Assembly (NCBI RefSeq): GCF_949628265.1
Contig: NC_088786.1
Coordinates: forward strand, 3,906,001-3,970,000
Direction of reading: 5' to 3'
Source of the DNA: Cloeon dipterum
Taxonomy: Eukaryota; Arthropoda; Insecta; Ephemeroptera; Baetidae
DNA length: 64,000 nt
A model generated the notes under the pieces. That model saw nothing but the letters and a program-made list of their open reading frames with translations. It made no database searches and had not been told where the DNA came from. This document shows, piece after piece, positions 1 through 13,400 of this stretch (position 1 is the stretch's first letter; every line of letters begins with the position of its first letter). Both the position numbers and the translations under genes were made by a program.

Positions 1-2399
1 GTGATAATGTTGGTTTGTTAAAGAAAAAAAAGCCTTCTTCACTTTCACTAGTAGAATTGAATCATGCAAAAATCGCTTTATCGGCACATTGCAATAGCAG
101 TAGGCGAAAAGTTTATCAATGAAAATTGATCCGCATTTGAATTCAGCCGGAAAGCGCGTGCTGGCGGTGCAAAAGAGCAGTCGACGCAATGTTTGCCCGG
201 CTTTACACACGCTTTCGTTTAATAATATGTTCTCTTAAGGCAATGGCCATATAACCACCGCTGACCGCTTCTTGTAATAAGCACATTTCCGCTTGTCAGA
301 CGCAAAAAGTGCAAGTCGGAGGAAAAATTGCTTTTGCCGATCGGAATAAGCAGAAAATTCATTCAAGTCAGACATTCCTCAGGTGTGGAGTTTCCTGAAG
401 AAAAGTGATGTCCTTTTAATTTTTGGCAGCAAATTATGGTTTTTTCAATTGATAAATTGCAATTACTTAGATTTTCACCCATCAGCTGGTTACGATAATT
501 GTTTAAATGATCAATAACTTCAATAAGTTTAGTTAATTTGTAAATAAGTAGTGTATTAATCACAAATTTTTTAAGGTCATCGTTAAATTTTTAAACCTGG
601 CCAAACGATGATGGGTTTTAAGAGGATTAAAAATTCAAAAAGAGCTAGAATATATTTTCTTCTTATTTGGTATTCTACGTATTCTACTTTTAATTATCCT
701 AATAGCTTTTAATTATAATTAATTTACAAATTATAAATTGAATACAGAGGATACCCAACAAACAAACTTAAAAACGTGTTGAAAAATCTTACTAAGATAA
801 AAGCAACCATCGCTTTGTACGGCGTTGAGATTCAGAAGGATTCACTCAAGGGTGGAATAGATCATTTTGTCGGGGAGATTAATTAAGAGCGTGTCTGGTA
901 TCGTGTTACAAGCCTGCTGTATCCCTGCTATAATTGCTGCCGCCAGCCAGCCAGCCATGTATCCAGTTGGCAGCGTTTGTGACAAGTTGGACGGACAGGC
1001 GAGAATTTGTCGCAGCACCTCTTCGGCACGCACCCCTCAGCACCCCCTCGCCGCCTGCCAATCATCGCTGGCTCGTGCCCTGCATCCCGATGGGCCTCTG
1101 ATAACAACACACGCGCCCTTCCAGCAGCAGCAGCAGCACAGCAGCACTTGTCTGGCCCAATTGGCCCTACGACCGGGACGGAAAATCCAGTTATCCGATG
1201 CACTTCATTTACTTATTTGCTGTCGCCGCTTTCGTATTTTTGACTAGTAAATTATGAAAGTGCTTTTCAGATATTTAATTTGACTTCAAGAAAATTTTGA
1301 TGTATTTCACTCAATAAATTAAATAAAACGCATGGTACTTTTTGAAGGGGTGAGTTCGGGGTTGTTAAGGGAGGGTGTGTAAAATAATTTAAAGGTGTTA
1401 TTATCAAACATTCAGGGCTAGTTACGATGCAAAAAGCGCTGGAAAAAAGATGTTAGTTCCTTTAAGACAAGGAATTAAATCATTGAATTTAAGACAAGGG
1501 GTGAAGGAGAAATGAAAAGGGGTGGGGTGGGGATACAACCCTAAAACCTTTTTGGCTCGCCAGGGGCATCATGACGAATTAAACGTAATGCAGATTTGGC
1601 ATTTCTGACCATCAGAAGCCGAGATTTCGCGAGCACGATATTTTTACTTTTGACCTGAATTTGACCAAAATTTCTAAAATATTGCGGAGACTACACTTTC
1701 TGTACTTTATACTGTTTCGAATTCCGTTATTCTGTAGATTTTAGTTTTATTTGAAATGTGTGTATTTAACCAGTGATAAAAAATTGAAAAATAAATTAGC
1801 AAAAGACACAGAAAATGGCAAAATTACTGATCTTTAAATTCTGCTCTTATTTCCTCAAATAATATAGGGAAATAATAAAAAACGCACATATTCTACAATA
1901 TCTTGCTCTAAGTAGCATGCATCGCACTTGGCTCAAATAAAATTCAAGCTCTGGACAAAAACATAAAACACAAATCAACAAGTTAATTTGTATCACGTTT
2001 GCAATGAATGGATGTGGGATCCATATCAGTAACAGACAGCTCTGTCTGATCGTGTCAGATTTGCTTCGTGGACTTTGGTAACAAATACATTATTTTTATC
2101 ATCACTCTTGCATGCCCCGAAGTGTTATGCGCAGCTCACGTCTGGTGGCGCGTCATTTGGCAGCCGAAAATTAAATCGGGCATGAACGAGTTATCGAAGA
2201 CAGTGTTGTTGAGAAAGGTCAGGGCATTCCAGGCCAGCCTTGGCCTTTTAACGCGACGGCCAAGAAGCATCTGAATTACGAATGTTGATAACAGTGTGGT
2301 ATATTTATGTTTGTGAAAGTAGGCACGCGCAAGTAAATGTGCAGGTGGTTTAGAAGAAAATTACTGCCATGCTTTAGAGAAGGGCTTTACTGGCCAACA
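1..2399. other. No gene seen; AT-rich with one GC-rich island
   Basis: The flanks are AT-rich without coding signal. The island at about 880-1,210 has CAG-repeat clusters and overlapping short open frames on both strands. That is typical of GC-rich non-coding DNA, and no frame stands out. Confidence 0.6.
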
Positions 2400-2845
2400 A
2401 TTAAGAACGTTTTCATTGTTGACTATAGCAAGTAAATATTTGAGTTTATTGTGATGGAAATGAAGTAAATACAGTTTGAAATAAATAAATCAGGACCGAG
2501 GAACAGTTTAATTTCAGATTTTGCCAATTTCCTCGGTTTGTCGGTGATTTTTTCGCTTGATTTCGATCCCTCTCGTGGCGATTTATCGAATGTTGAGCAA
2601 GTTTTTAGGAAAATTCCCTAAAATTTTAAATAAAACTTGGTTTTACATTACAGTAGGGAGACAGTGCTCTCCACTTGATTAGCATGCAAACTTTTGTGCC
2701 GATTTTCTCAAGAATTTAAACGAGAATTTAGGAAAATTTTAACATTTTTCTCATTTCTTGATAGTATATCAGGTAAAGTAATATTTTTTTTTGCAAATTT
2801 TCAGTAAAGCTTTACTTTAACTGGATTTTTGTGATTGATGTTAAT
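2400..2845 (+). repeat. Dispersed repeat family B, copy 1
   Basis: This AT-rich element of about 440 bases is recognised by a fixed series of blocks: CATTGTTGACTATAGCAAGTA, then CAGATTTTGCCAATTTC, GATCCCTCTCGTGGCGAT, GGGAGACAGTGCTC and finally CAGTAAAGCTTTA. The same blocks recur in the same order at 21.6, 35.9, 47.4 and 50.2 kb. It is non-coding. Confidence 0.65.
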
Positions 2846-4167
2846 TTGACACCACATTTAATAAACTCACATTTTCTTTACAATCATCAAGAAAACAATA
2901 AAGGTTAATGTTAAATATGGCAAAAAGGAGAACTAAAGGACGTCTGTTCAAGCGCAAACAAGTCGCTATTCATCAACAATTAAACTTATCGGACGAGTCA
3001 CATAATAATGAAGCCTATTTTTATGAAGCTGATATGTCACTTGGACTCAAAATAGAACTTTAATTGCTACTAAGTTACTTTCGAACTTTGTAAGCTGTTG
3101 CACAGGTGACCAATTATAATTAATATCAAGCATAATTTGTGTATATAGATAGCAGAATTTATAAGATAGAAAAAATTTAGCGTGATAGGTTTTTTGCAAT
3201 TATTTGGGCAACAAATTTAATATTTTATCAATTGATTCAAAGCGCGTTGTACAAATGATCCTCCTTGAGCCTCAAGTTCAAACATTTAAATAAACAAAAT
3301 AGTTTTGTTGCTAGTTGTAACAGTCCCAAACAAATAAATCACAGCCCAATATACTTCGTCACGTGGTCGCCGATATATAGCGGTGGCAATGCACTCATTT
3401 ACTCATTTACCATCGCGGCGACTAACTTGTATAACCTTGTCTCAGAAAAGTCACGGCACACATCTAATGGCATCTTATCTATCAATGTGCATTGATTCGC
3501 GGCCCTCTCAGTTGCCCCAAAGGGTTATCAATTTTCTCGGCTGGGGCACAACTTATTCTCTGATTGAGTGCAACATAATGCGCCGTTTCGAAACCACAAG
3601 ATTCATATAAATATATCAGAAGGAATAATAATTTTTAATTACATTGTTGCAGAAAATGTAGCTTTTTTCTTACTTTTAATTCGAAAGAATTTTATATAGA
3701 ATCTGTTCAATTTTTACCTACGCTTGTACAGATTGGTTAGCAAACCGTTAATCTTTTTCTGTTCCAACACACACTTTAAATGAGAGCTCAAGTCTTTAAA
3801 AAACATCAACAACTGGCACGTGTTTTCTTTTAAAACCCATTTTGAAATATTTATGGTTTCAAAGTTTTTGATGTTTCAGAATCTAGGTTATTGGTGGAAT
3901 AAATTAAGTAAAATCTCATTGCGCATACTGTTTAAATGCAAATTCTGCGGCACTTTGTGGAGCGAGGATGCAGCATGCAATAAATAAAGAGGCCCAGAGA
4001 GAACAGAATTCAGCAACTGGCTCGTTCCTGCACCAACAGCAGCAACACAAAAGCTCTTTCTCTGGCTGGCGTTTGTGGATGTGTGTGTCGAGCAAAAAGG
4101 GCTCGGCGGGCGCATTTTGATATATTAAACTGGCAGCAGGCGAGAGCGAGCGAGCTGGAGCAGTGCG

Positions 4168-4193
4168 CGCGAGAGAGCGAGAGAGAGAGAGAG
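4168..4193. repeat. (GA)n purine tract
   Basis: Imperfect GAGAGCGAGAGAGAGAGAGA lies within a GC-rich island. GAGAG runs are binding sites for GAGA factor in insects, so this may be regulatory rather than a simple repeat. Confidence 0.6.
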
Positions 4194-5754
4194 CCGAGCC
4201 CCAAAAGAGAGGCAGGCAGGTTGCCATAACGACCACGTCAGCAAAAACGAACCGCCCTTTGAACCCTTCCTACCCTTGATACAGCCGCAAAATGGCGATA
4301 CACTTGCGATACAAAACCGCCGCGCACAAAAGGCGGCCCATTACAATAATGGCGCCGCAAAATAACGAGCCCCGTCGGGTGCAGTTTCGTGTTGTGCTGC
4401 CGGCCCAACTTATTTCGGCGGTGAGCCTCCAATTTTGCCGCAGTGCTTCTTTTTCAGACTTCTTCAACGGGCGAATATCATTTTCCCCCAAGATGTGCTC
4501 ACTGTTAAAAGCGTCTCTTTCCAAGCTCCGATTTTTACATTTTATTCTGAAGGAGACGAGAACGTTTAGCATTTAGTTTTGAATGAAGCTTTTCTCTCCT
4601 CGTCGGAAATTTTTGAGTTAATTTTAACTCACATATAAAACTGATTTTCTGTGTTATTCAAGAATTAAAGTAATAAGAATAAACTCGAAAAACAAAGAAA
4701 ATATATTTTAAAAGGATCTTCTCACGGAAAGGCGACATTAGTAGACTATAGCTGGTGTGAAACTACGAGCCGAATGCAACTCAAATCCTTGCGGGAATCT
4801 CTGGTTAACAGGCTCTTGACTCTGGTATCTTGAACGTATCTCATATATCAACACACTACAATGTTGGATTTATGAACACGTGGAGCCGGAAAGTGAGCTG
4901 AAGTCTGCGACACTTAACTTGACCCCTGGCTCTGAATTACAAGCGAAAGAGAAACCACCCTGTTTTGGCGTTGGTTATGGCACTTAAAATTATTGCGGTT
5001 CCTAGTGAAATTAAAGGTTTGCGGAAAAGTGCATCTTTATGCAGCTTGGAGCTTGAATAGGCAGTTGGCGAGCACCGCAGGAGCAATAAATAGTAGCATC
5101 CAAGTTTACGGGCGATCCCATGATGGATTGCAGCGTCGTAAAATCTCGCCATTTTGCATTATCCATTTTATTGTTTGCGCACTAGTGCAAATCGTCCCGC
5201 AACTCGGTGCTAGAAAGCAAAGCAGCCAGTAAAAACACCGCCTCGTTGAATACAAATGGAGAAGTGCGGTGTGTGCTAACAGCCTATATTGTTGTTTTAA
5301 TGCGCAGAGGCGATCAAAGGTCGCGGGATCAAAATCAATTAGAGACTCAGGGTTAATTAGCTCGATAGTTTAGATATAGATATGTGTATAGTTGTAGCCT
5401 CCAGCGGTCTTATCAACGCGCGGTTTAAAAAATGCAAGCATCAGCACATGAACTGAATTGATCTCACAGCCACATAGTTGTGTGTGTAAGTGTTGCCATG
5501 CAACAATCTGTATAAAATGTAGAGTAAAAATATGTACATATTTGTGTGTGTAAGCTTAGAAAATACACATCATGTAGCACATAATTTTAATTTATTTAAA
5601 TTAATGCAAAATTAAATTACAGAATCGCCCTTATTCTCAGCACATAACTGAATTTAAAGGGGATCGATGCAGGGTGACAATTAATTGAAAATTATTTGAA
5701 ATGATGGATGCAATAGCAGTTGATCGATAAAAAAAAATTTATTGCAATAATCAA

Positions 5755-5905
5755 AAGGACCTAGCTTTCAAATTTTCTCCAAAATTTAGAGCCACTTTTC
5801 TAAAAAATTCACACTACTTACTCAACTTTGGCTTCAACAGAATCCTAAGGGATGAGTTCATGCATTGGCAACAAGGATTTTCCAGGATCAATACAGGATT
5901 GGTGA
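5755..5905 (+). repeat. Dispersed repeat family C, copy 1
   Basis: About 150 bases recur inverted at 23.8 kb. The best block, from TTGGCTTCAAC to TTTTCCAGGAT, is near identical over about 60 bases, with a second matching block GCCACTTTTCTAAAAAA to its left. Confidence 0.65.
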
Positions 5906-8900
5906 CTGTTAACTATAAATTTTGAGTAGACAAAATCAAATCTTACTTTTCCGCACTACATAATGTCAAGTTGTGGTTTCGGTCCTGCTTGATCAAAATC
6001 AAATATTCTCTTGCTTGTACAACGAACAATAAAATAATTGACTTCTAACATTCACTCGAGGAAGGCATCTAGAAGATGGAGATATAAAAATATCAACTTT
6101 AACCAACAAGGACAAGCCCGTTTATTACTCCAATGACTCCAACGATCGATTTACTACTATAGTATGAATCAATTAGCCTAAATTTTTATCTTACTTCAGC
6201 TATTTTAAATACCATATATGGACCAATTTAAATTGCAAAGATATGTAGCAAGTAATTCGTTCCATATATAGGACCATATTCTCATACTAAAAAAGGTTTT
6301 TATTTCGACAAATAAATCAATTTGCAAAATGCGATGAAATGCTAGCAGAAATTAGATATAATTTTCATATCTGTAAAAATAATAATATCTTTGTCTCAAG
6401 CGTTCATTATTACTGTGCAATTTTCACCTGAACCATTTCTAGACTTTAAAATGCAACTGCGTACTTTGATAAATGCTTTGCAAAAATCACACATGCGCAG
6501 GAGCAATAAAGTGCTGTCTCATGCAAAAGAGCTGACATTAGTTTTACTTGAAATATTTTCAGCTCTTATTTTCGGAATTGATAATAAAATTTTAAGTAAT
6601 TTAAAAAACGATTTTTGCAATAAATTTGAACATTCAAAATACGTTTCAACGGAGGCCTTCGTACCGATGAATGGACAGGATAAGCTGCACGAATAAACAG
6701 CGGCTCAGCTTGAAATGCAAGTAGTGCCACTGTCCGCGCGCATTTCACGGGTTTCCTTTTCTTTTTTCATCGCGATGTCACACGTGCTCTGCGCAGAAAT
6801 TTCCACGCTAATTGCTCCTTTTACCCCGAACAACTCAATCGGCACGAGATGCATGCAGCACATAATGTGTTGTTGTTTTGTTCTTTTTACTTTCGCCGCT
6901 GGGCTTTTAGGGCGACGTTTTTTGAAGGGCTGCCGAGCGAACGAGCGAGAGACGACGACGGGCGAGAACTCTTTGGTTCGAGGGGGTCACTTCGGATGCC
7001 TCAAGACGTGCTTTATCGGTGTTGCAGAGCCGAGAGAGAGTTCGCTCCCATTGTCGTCGGCTGCAACGGCCCGTGCACAGAAGCACGGAGAAGCCGCACA
7101 CACACCCTTTCGCCTCCCGCGCCAACGGCATACCAAACTCGATTATTTGCAGCATGCACTTCATTTTCTCATCATCTGCTGGAATATCGATTTCTCAAAA
7201 GCAGAGTGCTCGTTCATTCATTCCAAATATAAAAAAGGGAAATTTTCTGCTTTTATATTATTCCTCCAGCTAAAATAAAAAACGACTTTTAAGACGAATA
7301 AAAAACAAACAACATACCATTTTTAAATATTATTTTGTTTTATGGAGTTTAAAAATGAGGTTGAAGGGATGGCACCCTTAGACTTCTTCAGCTATCTAGG
7401 GAAGGTTGAGACAAGTGTAGCGGTTTGGTTTTTGAAAATCTAACCATTGGAGGCTGCGATTTGGGCGTGTAAACATTTTTTTTTTTGAAAACCTGAAAAG
7501 CGCCAATTTCTTTAAATAAAAAAAAAACAGCTTATACGCCATTCCATATTTTAACTTATCATGCGTAAATTTTTACGCTCTACAAGAGGACAATATCGAA
7601 ATTAAAAAATTTATACTATTAATTCGTTTAAAAAATAGAGTTCCAAATTCGAAAATTTGATTTTAGTGATCTTGGCCTTTTACCTACCACTTTAACAGGA
7701 AAGTTGTTTCAATCAATGGAACGAGTTCAACGGAGCCCAAATTTTTGTTTTACGACTAATTTAATCAAATTTGGAGAACACTCGATATTCAGGTGACCGT
7801 AAAACCCGAAAGAGTGGGGAAGTCTGGGTTTTCTCAACGGCGTTTTCGCTCTAGTTTAAACATATTTCCATCGAGATCCTCAGACTCCTGTCGGAACATC
7901 CTAGACTTCATTATTCAGATTTCCACCCATAATATCCAGCAATAAGTCATAAATGCGCACTTAAATTTCCACTTTATTAAAGAACGTGAGCACATGCACA
8001 TCATCGAGACAAAATAAAGCGTGCTTGTGTAATTCAAGTGTTCAATTGAGTGCCTCTTTTTGCAAAGCAGTTTTTCTCATCGCCACGTGCGGTAGATTAA
8101 GCGTCCAGAGACACCAACTGCCGAAGCCAGCACGGGGTAATGCAACGAAAGTGAAGTGACATCAGAGGGTGAGTGAAAGTCGCGCCCAACGCTTAAAGCT
8201 CTTCCAGAGGCTTTAGAAATGACGCTTTTGTCAGATTTACAGAAATGTGCATTACACATAATCGTGGACTAACACCTGATTCTCTCTAATATCTGCCATG
8301 AATTTAGGATTTAGGAGTTAAATTTTATTGATTTACATACATAGAAGACTATAATGCGATCTATACACAGCACGATTTGCTTTTAAATCTATGTTTTTTG
8401 CTTTAATTTTTCCTTAAAGAAAAAATTAATCGATTTGAGGACAATTTGAATATCATTTCAATACCTTGTTTATCTGATGCACGAATAAATTAAAATAAAA
8501 CTGAATTAAATTAACTTCACCTTTGCGCAAGCTCTTTTATTGTGCTGTTCATACCTTTTGAAAAATAGTTTTATTACCGATTGAATTGTTTTCAAGATAA
8601 ATGTATGATACCAGTGAAATGATGAGTGGGTTTATAAACGCATAGACGTTTAAAGACTCGACCAAAAATCAAACTCACTCATTTTGCTTTCGAAATCGAA
8701 TAATTTTTAAGTTGCAAATGACTTTGAGTTTCTTTGCCGTTGTTTTAAGTATTTTCATTTCCCAGCACAAACAGTTAACACGCGAAATAAAAGAAAAAAT
8801 TTGAGAACGAGCATGTTAAATGGTCCCCCGGAAAAAGAGACGATTTTAACAAACCTTGTTAAATCGATGGAATTCACGGTTTTAACAAAAAATTGTAAAG

Positions 8901-9382
8901 CCTATAACAGATTTTCATGAAGCAATGAGAGGCAATCTGATTGAAAACTGGACCAGCCGTTTGCCATAACACAGCACGAGAGAGAGTGTGTGTATAATGT
9001 AACGGCGCGCGTGATTCTGCGTGCTCAGCAAATCTGCCGAAACCCATATATTTCCGGCTCAGCGCCGCCCGACCTAAACAAAAGTCGAGCCAGCGCCTCG
9101 GGAGGTCTACAAAAATGCGCGCAGGGTTGAAAAATCGGCCTGGGCCGCGACAGTTTGCTAATTAAGGCGCTAATTTAGAGTCGGCGGCGCGGGCATGATG
9201 GCGCGTTCGGCGGGCTGCAGCGGCGGAGGTGAGATTAGCGGCGCCGGCGCCACGCCAGGGGTGTGACGCCCTCCCCATAGCCGGTGCTCTTATTGGTGCT
9301 TTCAGCCAGCGAAGCAACTTCTGACTAGCCCAACCTTGGCACCCGCGCCAGCTGGTTTGCGCTCCAGCTCCGTGCTCCGCGG

Positions 9383-9390
9383 TGACGTCA
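9383..9390. promoter_or_regulatory. Palindromic CRE (TGACGTCA)
   Basis: A full consensus CREB/ATF site lies in a GC-rich island (about 8,960-9,530). Three other full sites occur in the window at 21423-21430, 40395-40402 and 41773-41780. The site is eight bases long, so chance occurrence is possible. Confidence 0.35.
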
Positions 9391-10210
9391 CCGCCGCCGC
9401 CTCGCACACCAGATCAATTTGGACTCTCCGCGCCGAGATAGCTTTTGTGATAAAGGCCGAACACTCAAATGCTCTGACGCTCTGTTCAACCCCCCGACCT
9501 TTAATATCAAGCGCCCTGCAGGGCAATTGGTGAGATAAAATTCAGCTGGTTTAAATTTTAGCATAATTTGCAGCACAGTAAGCAGTAAAAAATTAAATGA
9601 AAAACTTCCAGCAAGCATTTTCCGCCAAAACTAACTTATTTTTTTGAAACTTAATAAGTTTTTCACCAAAAAAGCAAGCATACAATAGTCTTTAAGTGTC
9701 ATTAAAAAATTATTGTTGAGCATCTCACACACTAGAAGAAGAATTATTTCTTAATATTAGCTTCATTTTCGTTAATATTATTATTTTCTTGTCAGTCTTC
9801 AATGCGATAAGTTTTCATAATTTATAATTAAAAAAGTGACGGTTAAAAAACTCATTTTTAGGTAGGCTTGCCCTGATTGGTGATTGTTTCTGTTCTAGTC
9901 ATTGTATCAGGTGAGTGGAGAAAATTCTCCCTGACTAGTGTCATAATATTTAAATTTATGATAAAAGTTTTCTAATAAATCAGCAGGAAAAAATATTAGT
10001 TGAAATCAAGTAACTGATACGATTTTCAATTTTTATAAGTACGCAGATCTACAAACATTTTTGCAATAAAAAATGTGTCACAGATACTTTTTAAATTATG
10101 TCTAAAAAAATAAATTGCATAAAACAGAATCCCAAGTTAGTTTGACCAAAATTTTCTATGCTTCTAAAATATGAGAAAATAAATTTTTGGCTATTTCGTC
10201 ACCTAAAAGT

Positions 10211-10475
10211 AGAGGTCTCAGCCAGCTGCTCTGCGCCGTGCCTTCGGCAAGTTTTGTGTCACGTGGGCAGCCACCAGCCGTCGTGAATCTGGCTAAGCTG
10301 CGCCAGCTACGCCAGCCGTCAGGAGAAAAATTTATTCCGTTAAGCACTATCGAACTTCACGTTTAAAATATTGTCAGTCGCGTCAGCCGCCGGTGAAAAT
10401 GGCCAACCACCGAGCAAAAAATTTGACTAAGTCGCTCCCGCCAGCCGCCGCCTTAAATCTCGTGGCTCTATCTAA
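10211..10475 (+). mobile_element. Short inverted-terminus repeat element, family A copy 1
   Basis: This GC-rich element of about 265 bases starts AGAGGTCTCAGCCAGC and ends TTAAATCTCGTGG. The interior repeats GCCAGCCGCC-type motifs and contains GTCACGTGGGCAGCC and GTGAATCTGGCTAAGCTG. The same order of blocks recurs at 52 kb and, inverted, at 19.8 kb. It is non-coding, so it is a MITE-like or SINE-like non-autonomous element. The right terminus is degraded here. Confidence 0.7.
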
Positions 10476-13400
10476 AAGAGATGTGAATCATTAAAAAGAT
10501 CTAAAAATAGGTCACCGAACTATACGCCCAGCAAAAACGTTAGGAAAGCGGTCCAATTTTGATGAAGTCTCTTTTATTTCCTCTTTGTCTGCGTACTGAT
10601 ATGCACTGCATGCTGTTACACAAATGTTGCGTAAATCGCAGCATGCGATTGTCAGCAGATTCGGTTGTGTGTATATTTGGCGAGCTGCTGCGTGTTGCTC
10701 GTTTTGCCCACGGTGCATTCTGCTCTCGGCTCGTGGGGACTGAGCTGCGATTATGGATTTGCAGCTTTCGCTGACACCGACCGATTCTGCGGCGGCCCTT
10801 GATAGTCAAACTCTCGATTTTGATTTTTCATTCCTTGCCCCGTGACTCACTCTCACTTGTTGCTAAAAACAAGGAGCACTGTTGGCTTTCTGTGTAACAC
10901 GTCATTTATTAAATATTTTGGAGTGCAGATAAGGAATTACTGTAAGAAGAACAAATGAGTCAGTTTTAATTGCTACAGTGTCAAGTCAAGAAAGAGCTTT
11001 AACAAATTTGGAGTTCAACTGGTGACACGATGGTTGCATAAATGACCTAGATTCAATGTAGCTCCTAAATATCACCGCACCCTTATGATGAAGAATTGAG
11101 AGCATAATAATCGAGTTCAAAGTCGCATTGGATAAAAATAAGTTCGTTATTCAAGCATGATGTCGTGTTGAGAAAGGTGTAATTGTAGCCCCAACACTTT
11201 TACAAAATTTAAACTCTCACATCCTTAAAGATTTGTTACAAAACGGTCTTAACAGAAACTGTGAAGTATATAATGCAATCTCATGAATGAAAATAATTGG
11301 CTATTTTGATTGAGTTGCATAAAAATAGAAATATACATACCAAGATCTACATCACAGAATTTAATTGTAATTTTATTTGACATAATTATAATAATTCAAG
11401 GGATATAATAAAATCAAATTTTAGCTCTACATTTTCCTCTGAGAGCACGATAATCATTTTGAGCGATCATTCCCATGCGATTTTCTGTCTCTACGAGAGA
11501 GCTGAAATAAAAGATACGCGATCAAGCACAAGGAAAACATCGCCAATGAGGCATCTGCAGATTTTGCTGTGTCAGAGAATCATCAGTTTCGATTTCATTT
11601 AGACATCAACAGGTCATGTCTGCGCTCTGAGGCTACTAAAGTGAAGTGAGCCGCCGCCGAGTAGAGGAACAGAAGTATAGTTGCGCATTCTGCACTTCAT
11701 ATCGTTTTGCAATGTCGTTATCGAGGCAACTTTTTGCGATTTAGTGTTACGACTGCATGCTTTTATGTCAAATCAATTTCATTTAGCTTAAGATCTTGTG
11801 CGATTTGAATGATTTGTTAATTATCCTCGCCGATAACGCATAAAATTGCAACAAATTATACAAATGTCCATTTTACCATTTAAAAATCCACCCAGACCTC
11901 ATGATCACTATAATCAAATAAAGAGTTCTCGTCTTTTTATGCTCAGAAAAATTAAACGCCAAAATAAACGGTTGCTGATTCCAAAGAGTTGGATATTGAT
12001 ACATCATTCCTCCAGAAAAACTTTCGCGTAGAGATTTGTCCTATCTCGCCTTTCTCAATGCTGGCAATTTTGTGCGAGTGCACCATTCGTCGAGAGCCAG
12101 CAGCCAGAGAGCGACTGCTTTTATTTCATGCCGAGATGATAACAACAGAGAGCGGAGAGAGGCAAACAAAAACATACGTCCTCTGTTTTTATCCCTTGTG
12201 CCGCTCTCACTTGAAATATGCGCTGCGGCGATTGTTTAGTTCCAATTTGAGTTTATTTTCTAAACTGGGGTGAAAAGACACAACATGGCGCGCTCGTTTT
12301 TCAAGATGCTGTTTGCGATAGCACTCACACGTCGCATTTGCAAAGAATGAAATCAAAAGTTTAAGGCGGAACGAAGCCAAATTGGCAAGACGATAGTGAA
12401 TCCTTTTGTGTGTTTCGCGTGCGGTTATTCTCATCGAAAGTTTTTTTTTATTTCATTGCCGCGTATATGCCTTTATGTTTTCAGTTCAACGTTCTTTTAT
12501 ATTATTTATTATTGTCACGTTCCAACGTCCGATGTCAATTACATGAAACACGCCTGAAAGAGGGCAAATCCACTCGAGGGTCTCTCGCATTTGATACCGT
12601 TACAAGGTTAAACTCGGTTCGGGGGATTACGTGGTTGTGTTAGTTTGGTTTTCACTTGCTTACACAAACCGTGTTTATTTTTAATTCTCACAACAAATAT
12701 TTTTGCGCACCTTGAGTCGTGTTAGAGGTCACTGGCCCAGAACTAGACTCTGCTTTTTCGATGAATTTCCTAGCTTATTTAACTTCAATGCTAATTGCAT
12801 AGCATGTAGGAGTTTTTTTTTTAATTTATGCAAAATTGATTGTACATTGGCTACTCCCAAAAGCGAGCAAGAAGGAATGGATTGATTTCAAATTTAAAAA
12901 AATAGTCTTGCATGGAGGGGATTTCCAACATGCAGCTAATAGGAAAAATAATAGCGAGACTTATTCTTCGTTAAAATCTAACTGATTTTATTCTTGCATT
13001 GAAAAATCCTCTCCAATATACTTGAATAATATTACACGCTCGTTGAATTTATTTATTTAAACTTGTCTAATTGCGTTTAATTGAATTATTTCGGTCTGAA
13101 ACAGCATTTCCGCGTTCCATTACGAAATTACTCAAAGATTTCTGCTCAATTACGCAACAATATAACGAACTTGTGCATTAACCTCTCATAATTGCTCTAC
13201 TTTGCGCCCTCGCGAGCTCGTTTGGCAAGAAAGTGCCCCTTGGCGGCCCTACAAGTTGAGCCAACTTCGCTAATTAAGATTTACCAAGAGCGAGAAAAGT
13301 CTCAGTTACCCGAACTGCTGTTCTCACGTTCGTTGGGTCGCTCGCAATCAGAGAAATTCGGGGGCCTAACGAAGAATTGTGCGAGCGACCGCATCGATTT

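Larger units (their letters stand above)
2846..10210. other. Gene-poor tract with three GC-rich islands
   Basis: Islands at about 3,950-4,560 (purine runs), 6,715-7,200 and 8,960-9,530 (CRE, GCGC-rich) stand out from AT-rich surroundings and are candidate cis-regulatory modules. Frames inside them overlap on both strands, so they are not read as genes. A 51-codon frame at 2,909-3,064 (plus strand; basic start, acidic end) is noted but unsupported. A repeat family C copy lies at 5,755-5,905. Confidence 0.5.

Noticed and set aside
2909..3064. 51-codon frame with a basic start and acidic end
   Set aside because: Too short and unsupported by homology or signals; kept only as a note.
6715..7278. 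187-codon plus-strand frame
   Set aside because: GC-rich island with open frames in several phases and no recognisable protein features.
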